Of a stretch of 64,000 nt of DNA, positions 52,574-62,776 are shown one piece after another (positions within the stretch are counted from its first letter, which is position 1; every line of letters begins with the position of its first letter). A program made the position numbers and the translations under genes. Source of the DNA: a bacterium (lineage in GTDB: Bacteria; Planctomycetota; SZUA-567); contig QKCJ01000040.1 of NCBI GenBank assembly GCA_003245715.1, positions 1-64,000 on the forward strand. Direction: 5' to 3'. Below the pieces are notes generated by a model, which worked only from the letters and a program-made list of their open reading frames with translations, ran no database searches and was not told where the DNA came from.

Positions 52574-55018
52574 ATGAAAAGGCAACAGGGCATTGTTTCC
52601 GCAATCAATGAGCTTTCGGGCGCTCGTGATCTGCAGAACATAATGGACGTTGTAAGACTTGCAGCGCGGGATCTGACCGGGGCTGACGGGGTTACATTTG
52701 TCCTGCAGGACAATGGCAACTGTTTTTACGCTGAGGAAAGTGCGATTTCCCCGCTCTGGAAGGGGAAGCGCTTTCCCATGGATATCTGCATCTCTGGCTG
52801 GGTAATGATAAATAAGCGTGAGGTTGTCATCCCTGACATCACTGTTGACAGCAGAATACCGCAGGATGCCTATCGTCCGACATTTGTGAAGAGTCTGGTA
52901 ATGGTTCCGGTCTGCCGGCAGGAGCCAGTCGCGGCAATCGGAGCATATTGGGCCAGAATCCACAAGGCCAGTGAAGAGGAAATTCTGCTATTATACCAAT
53001 TGGCGGATGCCGCATCGGTGGCGATGACCAATGTCCATCTTTACAATGAGCTAAACTCCAAGGCTGAAGAATACCGGAATTTACTGGATGTGGCAAATAA
53101 TGAAATTCGTTTGCGCAAAATGCTTGAGGGGCGGTATGAAGGGATATATGAACATGCGGCAACCGGTATTGCCATCACCGACTGGGCTGGTTACTATTTA
53201 AACTGTAATCCTGCCTATTGTGAAATAACCGGCTATAATGAAACGGAATTGCAAGAAATTGCCGTTCTGGCATTGATGCATCCTGACGATCATTACCGCT
53301 GTTTCCGTGAAATTGAGCGCCTGAAATCCGGAGGTCTGAAGTCCTTTGATATGCAGAACAAGTATTTGAAAAAGGATGGCTCACAGATATGGGTGCGGCG
53401 TTATGTTTCAATCCTGCCTGAAGTCAAGGGAGAACCCGCCCTGTTGCTTGAGCTGATTACAGACATAACCGAAATTGTTGCCGCGCAAAAAGAGCTTGAG
53501 CGCGGACGGAAGCATCTGGAACTTGCTCTGCGCGGAGCAAATCTGGGAACCTGGGAAATTGAAATCCCTACGGGTAATTCCGTGTTTAGTGACCGCTGGG
53601 AAGAAATGCTCGGATATAAACCCGGCGAGCTTTCTCCGAATTTCTCAACCATTCTTGACCTTCTTCATCCTGATGATCTTGAAAGGGTAAAGCGGGAATA
53701 TATGCACAGTTTCGAATCTGACGAAATTTTCAGTGCTGAATACCGCCTTCGGGGCAAGAATGGCGAATATCGCTGGATTCTGGGGCAGGGAAAGATTCTT
53801 GATTATAATAAAGATGGCACACCACTTCGTATGTTCGGGACAAATCTTGATCTGACCAACCAGCATAACCTTGAGTCGCGGATAAGGCAGATGGAAAAAA
53901 TGGATGCAATCGGTCAACTCGCCGGTGGCGTTGCGCATGACTTTAATAACCAGTTGACCGGTATTATGGGCTATACGGATCTGCTCCTGCTTAACATCAC
54001 TGACCCAACGCTGCGTGGATATGCCAATGACGTTCTTAACGCCGCCAAGCGCGGAGCCGACCTCACCCGGCAGCTTCTGACCTTCTCGCGCAAAGGCCAG
54101 TATCAGAGTAAAGCTGTCGACATTCATAAAATAATCAATGAAGTGATTTCCATTTTAACGCATACTATTGATAAAAAAATAGAAGTAAAAAGTTTTCTTA
54201 ATGCTGCCTCGCCTATTGTGACCGGCGATCCGTCATTGTTGCAGAACGCGTTTCTCAATCTTGCGATCAATGCCCGCGACGCGATGTCTGAGGGCGGAAC
54301 ATTGACCTTTGATACTCAAATAGAGGAGCTGAATGAAGACTATTGTCAATCCGTACCCTATGACCTGTCTCCGGGGTTATTTGCAAAAATCTGCATAAGT
54401 GATACCGGCAGTGGGATTGATCCGGCGCATATCAAGCGGATATTCGAGCCATTTTTTACGACCAAAGCTGTTGGCAAAGGCACGGGGATGGGTCTCGCCG
54501 CTGTATATGGAACCGTCAAGCATCACCACGGCGCAATTAATGTCTATTCCGAGCTTGGGTACGGGACAACGTTCCGGATATATCTGCCGCTTTCAGAAAA
54601 CACCTGTGATACAAATAAATATCATAATGATGACGGTACCCACAATATTGCCGGTACAAGGGTTATGATTGTTGAAGACGAAGAGCGCATCCGCAAACTT
54701 ATTGTGGCGATGCTGGAGTCGGAAAAATGCTTAACCTATACGGCAGAAAATGGCCTGGAAGCAGTTGATATGTACAGTAGGTACTGGAAAGATATTGATA
54801 TTGTTATCTTTGATATGATTATGCCCAAACTTGACGGAAAAGAAGCGTTTTTAAAGATGAAAGAAATAAACCCAGACATCAAGGCAATACTTGCAAGTGG
54901 CTACAGTGTAAATAGCACCGCAAGCGATCTTCTTGAGCTGGGTGTAAAATTGTTTATTCAAAAGCCGTTTACCAAAAGCCAGTTAATTGAGGCGATCGCC
55001 AAAATACAACCAGCATGA
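52574..55018 (+). CDS. Hybrid sensor histidine kinase (GAF-PAS-PAS-HisKA-HATPase-REC)
   Basis: Senses a cytoplasmic signal and phosphorylates a partner through its C-terminal receiver. No membrane helix is seen. A GAF domain (1-165), a short coiled coil, PAS 1 (about 180-300, from YEGIYEHAATGIAITDWAGY) and PAS 2 (about 315-435) precede the H-box, with His455 in GGVAHDFNNQLTG. The ATPase motifs are the Asn in NAFLNLAINARDAM, DTGSGIDP and GKGTGMGLAAVYG. The receiver (about 695-815) has phosphoacceptor Asp747 in VIFDMIMPKLDG. GTG at 52571 is an alternative start. It ends 5 bases from the convergent GH2 gene; no separate response regulator is adjacent. Confidence 0.93.
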   Translation: MKRQQGIVSAINELSGARDLQNIMDVVRLAARDLTGADGVTFVLQDNGNCFYAEESAISPLWKGKRFPMDICISGWVMINKREVVIPDITVDSRIPQDAYRPTFVKSLVMVPVCRQEPVAAIGAYWARIHKASEEEILLLYQLADAASVAMTNVHLYNELNSKAEEYRNLLDVANNEIRLRKMLEGRYEGIYEHAATGIAITDWAGYYLNCNPAYCEITGYNETELQEIAVLALMHPDDHYRCFREIERLKSGGLKSFDMQNKYLKKDGSQIWVRRYVSILPEVKGEPALLLELITDITEIVAAQKELERGRKHLELALRGANLGTWEIEIPTGNSVFSDRWEEMLGYKPGELSPNFSTILDLLHPDDLERVKREYMHSFESDEIFSAEYRLRGKNGEYRWILGQGKILDYNKDGTPLRMFGTNLDLTNQHNLESRIRQMEKMDAIGQLAGGVAHDFNNQLTGIMGYTDLLLLNITDPTLRGYANDVLNAAKRGADLTRQLLTFSRKGQYQSKAVDIHKIINEVISILTHTIDKKIEVKSFLNAASPIVTGDPSLLQNAFLNLAINARDAMSEGGTLTFDTQIEELNEDYCQSVPYDLSPGLFAKICISDTGSGIDPAHIKRIFEPFFTTKAVGKGTGMGLAAVYGTVKHHHGAINVYSELGYGTTFRIYLPLSENTCDTNKYHNDDGTHNIAGTRVMIVEDEERIRKLIVAMLESEKCLTYTAENGLEAVDMYSRYWKDIDIVIFDMIMPKLDGKEAFLKMKEINPDIKAILASGYSVNSTASDLLELGVKLFIQKPFTKSQLIEAIAKIQPA

Positions 55019-55023
55019 TGTGC

Positions 55024-56814
55024 TTAAGTTGCAACCGAAACACTTAGCGCGGTCTTGCTGAAAATCCGGGCGATGTGATTCATATCAAATTTTTCCGAAC
55101 GGTCATAATTGTAGATGCCATTCTGCTCCTGTTCGACATCGGTCAGCTGGGTATAGCAATATCCGCAAATATGATCGAGTGAGAGTATCGCGTCTACCTG
55201 CTCTTCCAGCCGGGAATACAGTTCCTCCAATGTGCGGGGTGACTCCCCGTATCCCCATGAATTGTCGGCGAATACCTGTTCAGTTTTTTCAATCCATTTG
55301 ATTCCGCCGAATTCATCGAGCAGATACGGTTGACCGGTGTATTCATATTCATCCTTCGGGTAATTGCGGAAGACCTTGCCGTCTGCGTCTGGGGTGAGAA
55401 TCTCCTTCAGCTTTTGCGGGTTCTGTTCGTATTGGTGTACAGTCCAAAGATCGGTGCGCCGATGCACATAGCCGCTGGCATCGTTAACCGGGCGGGTGGG
55501 ATCAAGGGCTTTACAGATATCATACGCCTCATGGTGCGCGCGTTTGTGCTCCTTGACGTTCCGGTCACTACCTAAGTACATAGTATATAGGCTCTCATTC
55601 CAGGGAGTCCAGGCGATGATCGAAGGATGATTGCGGTCACGCAAAACAACTTCCCGCCATTCTGCCAGCATTTTTCCGGCTGCTGCGGGTTGAAACGGAT
55701 CACATCCCCATGAACAGTACTCGCCCCACGTCAGGTAGCCAAGTTTATCTGCCCAGTAATGGAAGCGTTCTTCAAATACTTTCTGATGCAGCCTCGCCCC
55801 GTTGAAACCGGCTTTCATCGACAGTTCAATATCATGCCGGAGTGCCTCATCGCTGGGCGCGGTCCAGATGCCGTCAGGATAAAACCCCTGATCCAGAACC
55901 AGTCGCTGATACAACGGCTGATTGTTGAGGAAGAAGCGGTTGCCTTCAATGTGGATTTTTCGCATCCCGGCGTATGAGGTTACTCTATCAAGAATATATC
56001 CGGCGGTGTCACTTAGAACAAACTCAAGGTCATATAGGAATGGCGATTCCGGGCTCCAGTTTTTTGCCTGTTTAATGTTTAGCGTAATAGGGGCGTTGTC
56101 CATGGCAAAAATTTCAGCCCTGCATACTTCGGTTCCGTTATCCCTGACGATTGCGCAGAGTCTGCTGCCACGGGGCAGGCCAGCGTAAAAATCAGGCGTA
56201 CAGATGAAGCGGCTGTTATCAAGATCGGCGACTGTATGTACGGATTTGAGGCCACCTCTGGCGACCGGTTCCAGCCAGACGGTCTGCCAGATACCAGTGA
56301 TGCGGCTATAGAAACAACCTCTGGACTTGAAGTCGATACATTGCTTGCCCATCGCCTGACTGCCTTCCGGGCGTGGGTTGTCACGAACATGCACTACAAG
56401 ATGATGTTCTTTGCCAGCCTGCACCAGCCGGGTGATATCAACTGTAAAGGAGGAATTGCCGCCATAGTGGAAGCCAGCGCTCTGGCCATCAATGAAGATT
56501 TCGGATTCATAATCGACTGCGCCGAAATGTAGAAGAATCAGCTTTCCCGCCCAGTCTTGAGGGATTTTCAGGGTGCGGTGATACCACATTGCGGGGATGA
56601 AGTCCTTATAGCCTACACCGGACAGGCTGCTCTCCGGGCAGAAGGGGACGGTGATTTTATTATCAAACCCTTGCGACTTGAAGAGTTCTCTTCCCGCGTG
56701 AATTCCGGAATCTCCAAAATCAAAAGTATAGCTCCATTCGCCGTTAATATTTTTCCAGCTGTCACGCATGAATTGTGGACGAGGATGCTCCGGGCGTGGA
56801 ATTGACATGGACAT
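55024..56814 (-). CDS. Glycoside hydrolase family 2 enzyme
   Basis: A beta-glycosidase (galactosidase, glucuronidase or mannosidase type) of 596 residues without a signal peptide. Domain order is GH2 sugar-binding jelly roll (1-~180; HYGGNSSFTVDITRLVQAG), immunoglobulin-like sandwich (~180-290), and TIM barrel (~290-590). Catalytic acid/base Glu407 lies in IIAWTPWNES and nucleophile Glu501 in LLDEFGG. AAGGAG stands 5 bases before the ATG at 56814. It is divergent from an AraC regulator, and a 15-base GATAA-ATAGC-TTATC repeat lies between them at 56872-56886. Confidence 0.9.
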   Translation of the reverse strand: MSMSIPRPEHPRPQFMRDSWKNINGEWSYTFDFGDSGIHAGRELFKSQGFDNKITVPFCPESSLSGVGYKDFIPAMWYHRTLKIPQDWAGKLILLHFGAVDYESEIFIDGQSAGFHYGGNSSFTVDITRLVQAGKEHHLVVHVRDNPRPEGSQAMGKQCIDFKSRGCFYSRITGIWQTVWLEPVARGGLKSVHTVADLDNSRFICTPDFYAGLPRGSRLCAIVRDNGTEVCRAEIFAMDNAPITLNIKQAKNWSPESPFLYDLEFVLSDTAGYILDRVTSYAGMRKIHIEGNRFFLNNQPLYQRLVLDQGFYPDGIWTAPSDEALRHDIELSMKAGFNGARLHQKVFEERFHYWADKLGYLTWGEYCSWGCDPFQPAAAGKMLAEWREVVLRDRNHPSIIAWTPWNESLYTMYLGSDRNVKEHKRAHHEAYDICKALDPTRPVNDASGYVHRRTDLWTVHQYEQNPQKLKEILTPDADGKVFRNYPKDEYEYTGQPYLLDEFGGIKWIEKTEQVFADNSWGYGESPRTLEELYSRLEEQVDAILSLDHICGYCYTQLTDVEQEQNGIYNYDRSEKFDMNHIARIFSKTALSVSVAT

Positions 56815-56906
56815 GGTTTCTCCTTTTTATGTTGTTAATAGCAGTTTTTATGGTAAAATATCCGACTTAACGATAAATAGCTTATCATTCGGAGTTTGAA
56901 ATAGCC

Positions 56907-57776
56907 ATGTCTGGGAATAACCAAATAATATCCAACTGTATCATTATCGGAAAAGGCTGTCAGGAAAGTTTTTTGCCTTTACAGGTTCATGGTTCGCATC
57001 CTTTTCAGGATTATGGCGTTATGCTGGCAGGTATCAGCACTCTGCAGCCTGCCTATGTGATGGGACGGGCTTCTCCGACCCATCATGTTCTGCTCTGTAC
57101 CGTGGCGGGAAGCGCTGTGCTGCAGACGCAGTATGGGGAATACCGCTTCAGGCCGGGGGAGTGTGTGTTGCTGCCAGCCGGCATGGCGCACCGGTATGAA
57201 CTGACTGAGGGAAGCTGGAAAATCCTCTGGCTGCATCTGAGAGATCTGCCGGTTTGGTCAGCCGTGAAAGACAGGCAGGGCCTTCTTAGTGTCAACTGGG
57301 ACATAGAGGGGCTTGAGCGTCACATGCAGGGCTATATTGATGAAATTATTTCACAGGAATCAGACGCGGAGCAGGTGGCTGCGGCGTATGCCACACTTGT
57401 CTGCAGTAATGTTCAGCGGCTGATCGGCGCGCTTTGCCCTGGCATCTTTCAGGTTTGTGTAGATAGGCGTATCACCAGACTCTGGGGGGAGGTTAACGCA
57501 GATATTGCGCGTAATTGGGACAGCGAGGAGCTTGCCGGTAGGGCGCATGTTTCCCGCGGCCATCTGCATCGGCTGTGTATGCAACAGTATCAGATGCCGC
57601 CCATGCAGCTTTTGCGTAAATTCCGTATGGAGCGTGCGGCTTCGCTGATCCAGTATACCAACTATACGCTTGATTTTGTCGCCCAGTCTGTGGGGTATGG
57701 CAATGCCTTTGCCTTATCCAAGGCATTTAAAAAGTATTATCATCTTTCCCCCGATGCCTTTCGCCTGCGAAAGTAG
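56907..57776 (+). CDS. AraC-family transcriptional regulator
   Basis: The N-terminal cupin has YRFRPGECVLLPAGMAHRYE (about residues 76-95), and the C-terminal AraC domain (about 190-289) has LAGRAHVSRGHLHRLCMQQY and VAQSVGYGNAFALSKAFKKY. It is divergent from the GH2 gene by 92 bases, so that gene is the likely target. It converges with a second AraC gene 39 bases away. Confidence 0.9.
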   Translation: MSGNNQIISNCIIIGKGCQESFLPLQVHGSHPFQDYGVMLAGISTLQPAYVMGRASPTHHVLLCTVAGSAVLQTQYGEYRFRPGECVLLPAGMAHRYELTEGSWKILWLHLRDLPVWSAVKDRQGLLSVNWDIEGLERHMQGYIDEIISQESDAEQVAAAYATLVCSNVQRLIGALCPGIFQVCVDRRITRLWGEVNADIARNWDSEELAGRAHVSRGHLHRLCMQQYQMPPMQLLRKFRMERAASLIQYTNYTLDFVAQSVGYGNAFALSKAFKKYYHLSPDAFRLRK

Positions 57777-57815
57777 GCCGTATTTCCGGAGTGGTGATTG
57801 ATATCGGTAAGCGAA

Positions 57816-58598
57816 TTATTCGCCGTTGCGGAATTTTAGCGGGGAAATATTTTTAATCCGTTTGAATGATTTGCTGAATATATAAATATCGCTATAACCA
57901 AAATGGATTGCGCAATCGTTAATTGAGGCCTCACTCTGTTGTCGGAGGTATTTGGCCGCATTTTCTATCCTGATACGCTCAAACAAAGTCCGTGCGCCAC
58001 AACCAAAAATTGATGCGCAGACCCGCTGCAGGCTTGCCCGGCTCATTGACAGTTCCCCGGCAATATCCTCAACACTTAATGGTTTGGTGCAGTTGAGTTC
58101 AAAATATCTTAGAAGTTTCTTTTTCAGCAAGTCATGCTTGTCCTGCTCTTTGGCGGTAAGAATGTTAATGCAGTAATCGTCGAGAATATTTATCATGCAC
58201 AGCTCTTCAAGTTCATCCATGATCGAAGGCTGTTTGTCGATTTTCTGCTGTAGCGCCGCTGGCAGGGGGCAGGAAAAAAAAGACGGCAGGGGAAAATACT
58301 TTTCAAAGCGCTTTAGCCAGTCCCTTTCCTCGGTATTTGGTCTTAGATTCAGGCCAAACTGCGTATAGCCGTTTTCGCTCAATAATGTATGGGTGTGACT
58401 TGGAGGCAAAACATGGACATGCCCGGAAGTGAGTGTTTCCAGGCCGGAGTCGGTTTCAATCTGAAGGCAGCCGTCTATCACATGGATAAACTGATAAAAA
58501 TCATGCTGATGTTTTTTTATTAGCGTTCCCGCAGGTCGGGAAATATAACAATAATCATGGTAAATGCAAGGTGTCGCGATTTCTTTATAGAAAAACAA
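57816..58598 (-). CDS. AraC-family transcriptional regulator
   Basis: The N-terminal cupin has DSGLETLTSGHVHVLPPSHT, and the C-terminal AraC domain (about 165-255) has IAGELSMSRASLQRVCASIF and IHFGYSDIYIFSKSFKRI. The longest frame begins with TTG at 58640 but has no ribosome-binding site; AAGGAG lies 6 bases before another TTG at 58598, which is chosen. The gene is divergent from the beta-propeller/GH2 pair at 58864 and probably regulates it. Confidence 0.85.
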   Translation of the reverse strand: MFFYKEIATPCIYHDYCYISRPAGTLIKKHQHDFYQFIHVIDGCLQIETDSGLETLTSGHVHVLPPSHTHTLLSENGYTQFGLNLRPNTEERDWLKRFEKYFPLPSFFSCPLPAALQQKIDKQPSIMDELEELCMINILDDYCINILTAKEQDKHDLLKKKLLRYFELNCTKPLSVEDIAGELSMSRASLQRVCASIFGCGARTLFERIRIENAAKYLRQQSEASINDCAIHFGYSDIYIFSKSFKRIKNISPLKFRNGE

Positions 58599-58863
58599 GC
58601 CAGACTCCTTCACTGGGATATCATAGAGACCTGAAAACAAAAAATATTACGGCCTGCAGATAAACCTGCCGATAATTACGGTTATTATATCTCTGCATAA
58701 ATTGAATTGCCATGGAAAATTTGAGACAATTAAACAAAAAGCGTAGACAGCGAACTATTTTTTAGACTGCTCATATATTGTATGGTGAACGGGCAGGAGT
58801 TTTGGCTGCATGTAAGGATTAGGCAATAAATATATAACTCTTCTTTTATCAAGGTTTTTCAGA

Positions 58864-60066
58864 ATGGAACATATCAGTAATGTCTATAATTGGGAAGTAA
58901 TTACTCCGCAGGCGGGAAGTTATCTCTTTGGTTATTATGACCGTTTTGCGCTGGATAAGGATAACAAACGCCATTTGGCGCTGCATATTCCCCAGCAGGA
59001 TCACCTGCCGCTTAAGGGAGAGTGTGCGCAGGTTGGTTATGTTGATTTAGCCAGAAAAGAATTTGTGCCGCTTGCCGAAACTCAAAGCTGGTGCCACCAG
59101 CAAGGTAGCATGAGTCTCTGGCTGACGCACAAGCCAGGGCATTTTATTTATAACGACTATCGCAAGGATGGCGCTGAATGGCAACCTGTTTCCCGTATTA
59201 TTAATGCCGATACCGGGGAGATTGCCGGTGAATATGCAATGCCTGTTTATGCGCTTTCTTCTGATGGCCGGTGGGGGGCGTGTCTTGATTTCGGCAGAAT
59301 TCCCCGGCGGGGATATTCTTATGCACGAGCGCAGATACCGCAAAACAAGCCGGTGCCTGATCTTGACTCAGACGGGCTGTTTCTTCTGGATATGCACTCC
59401 GGAGAATCAAAATTGATCGCAAGTTACCGGCAGATGCTCAAGGCACATCCATGTGCCTATGATTTGGAGGGTCAATATATCTGGCTTAATCATGCGATTT
59501 TTAACCGGGATGCCAGCAGGCTGATGGTGCTTCTGCGGCACCGTAAAGATCCTTTTGATAACGGCGAAATGTGGAAAACGCATATGTTGACTATGGGTCT
59601 TGACGGTCAGAATATGCTTTGCCCGTTGCCTGACATGTTGTGGATGCCGGGCAGGATTTCGCATCAGATATGGGGGCGCGGCCCGCGGGAGATTCTGATT
59701 GATGCGCAGTGGTGTGGAAATGGCCATGAATATGTTGTATTTGATGAATCAGAACGGCTTTTGCGCGCAGAGCGTATTTCAAAGGGTATGGGGCCCATGG
59801 GGCATCTGGTGTTCTCGCCGGATGGACAGTGGATGGCTGCAGATACTTACCGCAAAGACGGTTGGCAATCTCTGGCATTGGTTCATACCGCGACCGGCGA
59901 GATTACGGAAATAGGGCGTTTTCGCCATCCTGAGGTTAATATCGAAGACTTACGTTGTGATCTGCATCCGCGCTGGTCACGGGACGGAAAGTATATAACC
60001 GTTGACACACTTCACTTTGGCGAGAGGAAGATCTGTCTTCTTGACGTCAGTGAAATTGCAAACTGA
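58864..60066 (+). CDS. Beta-propeller protein of unknown function (PD40/PL22-like)
   Basis: The 400-residue sequence has no signal peptide and is built of repeated four-strand units with WD/PD40-like turns (LSSDGRWGACLDF, FSPDGQWMAADTY, WSRDGKYITVDTL). This resembles TolB-type propellers and, more loosely, the oligogalacturonate lyase fold. Conserved His/Tyr residues such as GYYDRF near residue 23 and HPRWSRDG near 366 could form a pocket. It is followed 42 bases later by a GH2 gene, so a role in the same glycan pathway is likely. The enzymatic role is not established. Confidence 0.55.
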   Translation: MEHISNVYNWEVITPQAGSYLFGYYDRFALDKDNKRHLALHIPQQDHLPLKGECAQVGYVDLARKEFVPLAETQSWCHQQGSMSLWLTHKPGHFIYNDYRKDGAEWQPVSRIINADTGEIAGEYAMPVYALSSDGRWGACLDFGRIPRRGYSYARAQIPQNKPVPDLDSDGLFLLDMHSGESKLIASYRQMLKAHPCAYDLEGQYIWLNHAIFNRDASRLMVLLRHRKDPFDNGEMWKTHMLTMGLDGQNMLCPLPDMLWMPGRISHQIWGRGPREILIDAQWCGNGHEYVVFDESERLLRAERISKGMGPMGHLVFSPDGQWMAADTYRKDGWQSLALVHTATGEITEIGRFRHPEVNIEDLRCDLHPRWSRDGKYITVDTLHFGERKICLLDVSEIAN

Positions 60067-60108
60067 TTTTATTACTTGAGATATACTGCAGATATGAAAG
60101 GTGCTTTT

Positions 60109-61803
60109 ATGCATATTTTTTCACGGTATGAAAAAAGAGATGTAACGTTTCTGGATAAATTATGGGATTTTGTTTTTCTGGGGGAGATTGAGGTTGAGGG
60201 CTATGACTTCGGGGAAATAGAATATGATGACCGCTTGCCAGTTCCTTCGGCATTTGACTCATACCCTTCTTATGCCGGCAAGAGAGGGGTGTCCTGTTAT
60301 CGAATATTTATTGATGTCCCAGCAGGGAAAAATGCCTTTCTGCGCTTCCGTGGCACTGGCATGTGGAACCGGATAATGGTTGATGGGGCGCAATTGTCTG
60401 AAGTGGCGCTGCCTTACAGCCAATTTGAGGTGATGGTGCCCAAGAGTTCCCAGTCAAGAAGAGAACTCGTTGTCATAAACGATAATCGGTACAATCGTGA
60501 TAGCACTTCCCTGCAGATGAATCATTTTGATTTCTATGGATACGGCGGCATTTTCAGGTCGGTTGAACTGCATATTCTTCCTGACGTGTGGCTTGATGAT
60601 GTCCGCATAATATCGGCAGACGCAAAGTCTGGTAAGGCTGATATCAGTTTCGCGGTTAATAATGATGGTGCTAGCGGCAAGGAATTGTTTCTTGAGGTAT
60701 CGGCAGATGACAAGATTGTTTTCTCTGATACGGTCAAAACACAAAACGGGCGTTGTGAATTATCCATTAATGTGCCTGAAGCCAGAGAATGGAGCGCAGA
60801 GGAGCCTAATCTGCATATAATACACATTAAAACGGCTGAGGATGATTATCGGGAGCGAATCGGCTTCAGAAAAATCAGTACTGAAAATGGGGTGATTGGC
60901 ATTAACGGCAAGACGACAAAGCTCTTTGGCTATTGCCGTCATGAAGCCCATCCCCAGTTTGGTCCAGCCCTGCCGGTTGCGCAGATGGTGCAGGATTTAC
61001 AGTTAATGCAGGATCTTGGCTGTAACTTCATTCGTGGCGCGCATTATCCGCAGGACCCGGACTTTCTTGATTTGTGTGATGAGATGGGTTTTTATATTTT
61101 CGAGGAGACTCTGGGCTGGGGCAATAAACAGGAGCAATACGAGCATCCCAACTTCCCTGGCGACCAATTGAAACAAACTGAGCTGATGATAAAGAAGAGC
61201 TATAACCATCCGTCAGTAATCATGTGGGGCTTTCTGAATGAAGGCAGAAGCAAAGATGAAAAGGCAGTGCCGCTGTACCGGGATATCGCGCAGACGATAA
61301 GAAAAAATGACAAGACAAGACCAATAACCTACGCGTCGATGTTTCCATTTGAGGACTTCTGTTTTGATTTTGTCGATATTATTTCTGTAAATACTTACCC
61401 GGCATGGTATAACGAGGACCAGGAGGCCTTGCGCCCCTTGGGGGATATTGATTCAAGAATCAGCAGTATTCAGGAGCATCTGGAAAAAACAGGGCAGGGA
61501 GGCAAGCCGTTCATCATAAGCGAGATTGGGGCCGGCGCAATTTATGGATGGCGTGATCCTTTAAATGCCCCGTGGACTGAGACCTATCAGGCGGAATATT
61601 TGGAGAAGGTCTGCCAGAGGTTTATCGGGGATAGTAAGATTTCAGGGGTAAGTATCTGGCAGTTTTGTGATTGCCGTACCTATGCCACAGGTTATGCGCT
61701 TGTTCGCCCAAGAGCATTCAACAACAAAGGATCGTTTGATGAATATCGGCGCCCCAAGGAATCTGTCAATATTGTGCGCAAGCTGATGCGTTGTGATTCT
61801 TAA
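60109..61803 (+). CDS. Glycoside hydrolase family 2 enzyme
   Basis: A second GH2 enzyme, 565 residues, without a signal peptide. The jelly roll includes GVSCYRIFIDVPAGKNAFL, the sandwich domain starts near residue 165 and ends at GFRKISTENGVIGINGK, and the TIM barrel has acid/base Glu378 in MWGFLNEGRS and nucleophile Glu472 in FIISEIGAGAIYG. It differs from the upstream GH2 in length and motifs and is not a recent duplicate. AAAGG lies 7 bases before the ATG at 60109; in-frame starts at 60076 (TTG) and 60094 (ATG) are less supported. It probably trims oligosaccharides in the cytoplasm. Confidence 0.9.
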   Translation: MHIFSRYEKRDVTFLDKLWDFVFLGEIEVEGYDFGEIEYDDRLPVPSAFDSYPSYAGKRGVSCYRIFIDVPAGKNAFLRFRGTGMWNRIMVDGAQLSEVALPYSQFEVMVPKSSQSRRELVVINDNRYNRDSTSLQMNHFDFYGYGGIFRSVELHILPDVWLDDVRIISADAKSGKADISFAVNNDGASGKELFLEVSADDKIVFSDTVKTQNGRCELSINVPEAREWSAEEPNLHIIHIKTAEDDYRERIGFRKISTENGVIGINGKTTKLFGYCRHEAHPQFGPALPVAQMVQDLQLMQDLGCNFIRGAHYPQDPDFLDLCDEMGFYIFEETLGWGNKQEQYEHPNFPGDQLKQTELMIKKSYNHPSVIMWGFLNEGRSKDEKAVPLYRDIAQTIRKNDKTRPITYASMFPFEDFCFDFVDIISVNTYPAWYNEDQEALRPLGDIDSRISSIQEHLEKTGQGGKPFIISEIGAGAIYGWRDPLNAPWTETYQAEYLEKVCQRFIGDSKISGVSIWQFCDCRTYATGYALVRPRAFNNKGSFDEYRRPKESVNIVRKLMRCDS

Positions 61804-61890
61804 TGTAATAGATGCGGAATTCTCTATAAAACGTCCGGGATTTATCGCTGTAGCTGACTTTAGAAGATTAATTCCCTGCAAGCATTATCT

Positions 61891-61918
61891 GCCTCTGGTT
61901 TATGCCAGAGGCTTTTTC
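61891..61918 (+). terminator. Intrinsic terminator after the second GH2 gene
   Basis: GCCTCTGG (61891-61898) and CCAGAGGC (61905-61912) form a perfect 8-bp stem with a 6-base loop, followed by TTTTT. It lies 88 bases after the stop codon. Confidence 0.88.
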
Positions 61919-62145
61919 TTGGGCTTTTGGCTATATCTTTAGATGGTGTAGGATGTTACAAGGTTATCCTCTGGTATGGGCCATAAAAAAAGCTAAAATA
62001 AAATTTTTAACCGGTCTTTTGAGCGAAAAAGCAATATTTCTGGTGTAATGAAAAAAATATGGAGTATCATATAAGCTTAATTAGCGGAGGCACCCGCAGG
62101 CCCTGCCATTAACTGTCAGTTTTATCAATTACTTATACCCCCTTA

Positions 62146-62173
62146 TTGACAGGGTATGCTTTAAGCGTATAAA
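62146..62173 (+). promoter_or_regulatory. Sigma70-type promoter before the small membrane protein gene
   Basis: A consensus TTGACA (62146-62151) and TATAAA (62168-62173) are 16 bases apart, 45 bases before the ATG at 62219. Confidence 0.55.
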
Positions 62174-62218
62174 TTATAAATATACTTTTTGGTATTTTTC
62201 CGTATCAGGTTTGATGAC

Positions 62219-62581
62219 ATGGATTATAGGCCGCGCAAAGAGACAATTCTGCTGATTCTCATCGGGCTTATTGGTCTGATGGGGCAGCTTTATTTTGATG
62301 CGTTTGAGTTGCCGACAAAGCCTGTCAGGGGAAATGGCAAGAAGTCACAGGAATTTTCGCAGCGCAAGGAGCGCAGAACCCGCGCTGAAAATAGTATCCG
62401 CGAACGGATTGAGGAAGAAGAACTTGAAGAGGACCTCAATGCCAGCCGTCTGCTTGCCACTGCCGGGGATTTTTGCTTTTATTCAGAGATCCCGTCTGTT
62501 GGCAAGATATTCATCAAGAATGAGACAAGGGATTTTCAGAGTTGTTTGCGCAGTATTGAGACCGTGGTACTGATCTTATAG
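62219..62581 (+). CDS. Small membrane-anchored protein of unknown function
   Basis: I do not recognise this 120-residue protein. After MDYRPRKE comes one hydrophobic segment (TILLILIGLIGLMGQLYF, about 9-26), then a basic stretch and a highly charged helix (ENSIRERIEEEELEEDLNAS), then a short globular end. The start at 62219 is chosen over an upstream in-frame ATG (62189) because AGG lies about 9 bases away and the promoter at 62146-62173 would leave little room. Its gene stands apart from the CBS gene by 195 bases. Confidence 0.5.
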   Translation: MDYRPRKETILLILIGLIGLMGQLYFDAFELPTKPVRGNGKKSQEFSQRKERRTRAENSIRERIEEEELEEDLNASRLLATAGDFCFYSEIPSVGKIFIKNETRDFQSCLRSIETVVLIL

Positions 62582-62776
62582 ATGATTCATTCCTAAGGTG
62601 GCAATTAATTTCCACAATTGACCGGTTTTAGCTGCTGCATGGTTGTCGGCGGCAGGCTGATTTTGGTGATTGCCTCCTTTATTGTGATTTTCAGGGATTC
62701 AATTTTAATTAAATCGCAACTGAAGCAGGTATCAGGGTTATGATGATATCTGGGTCACACCAAAAAGGAATGAACA

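Larger units (their letters stand above)
61804..62218. other. Intergenic region with terminator and promoter
   Basis: These 415 bases separate the GH2 unit from the right-hand genes. They contain the terminator at 61891-61918 and a sigma70-type promoter at 62146-62173. No convincing coding frame or structured RNA was recognised. Confidence 0.7.
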
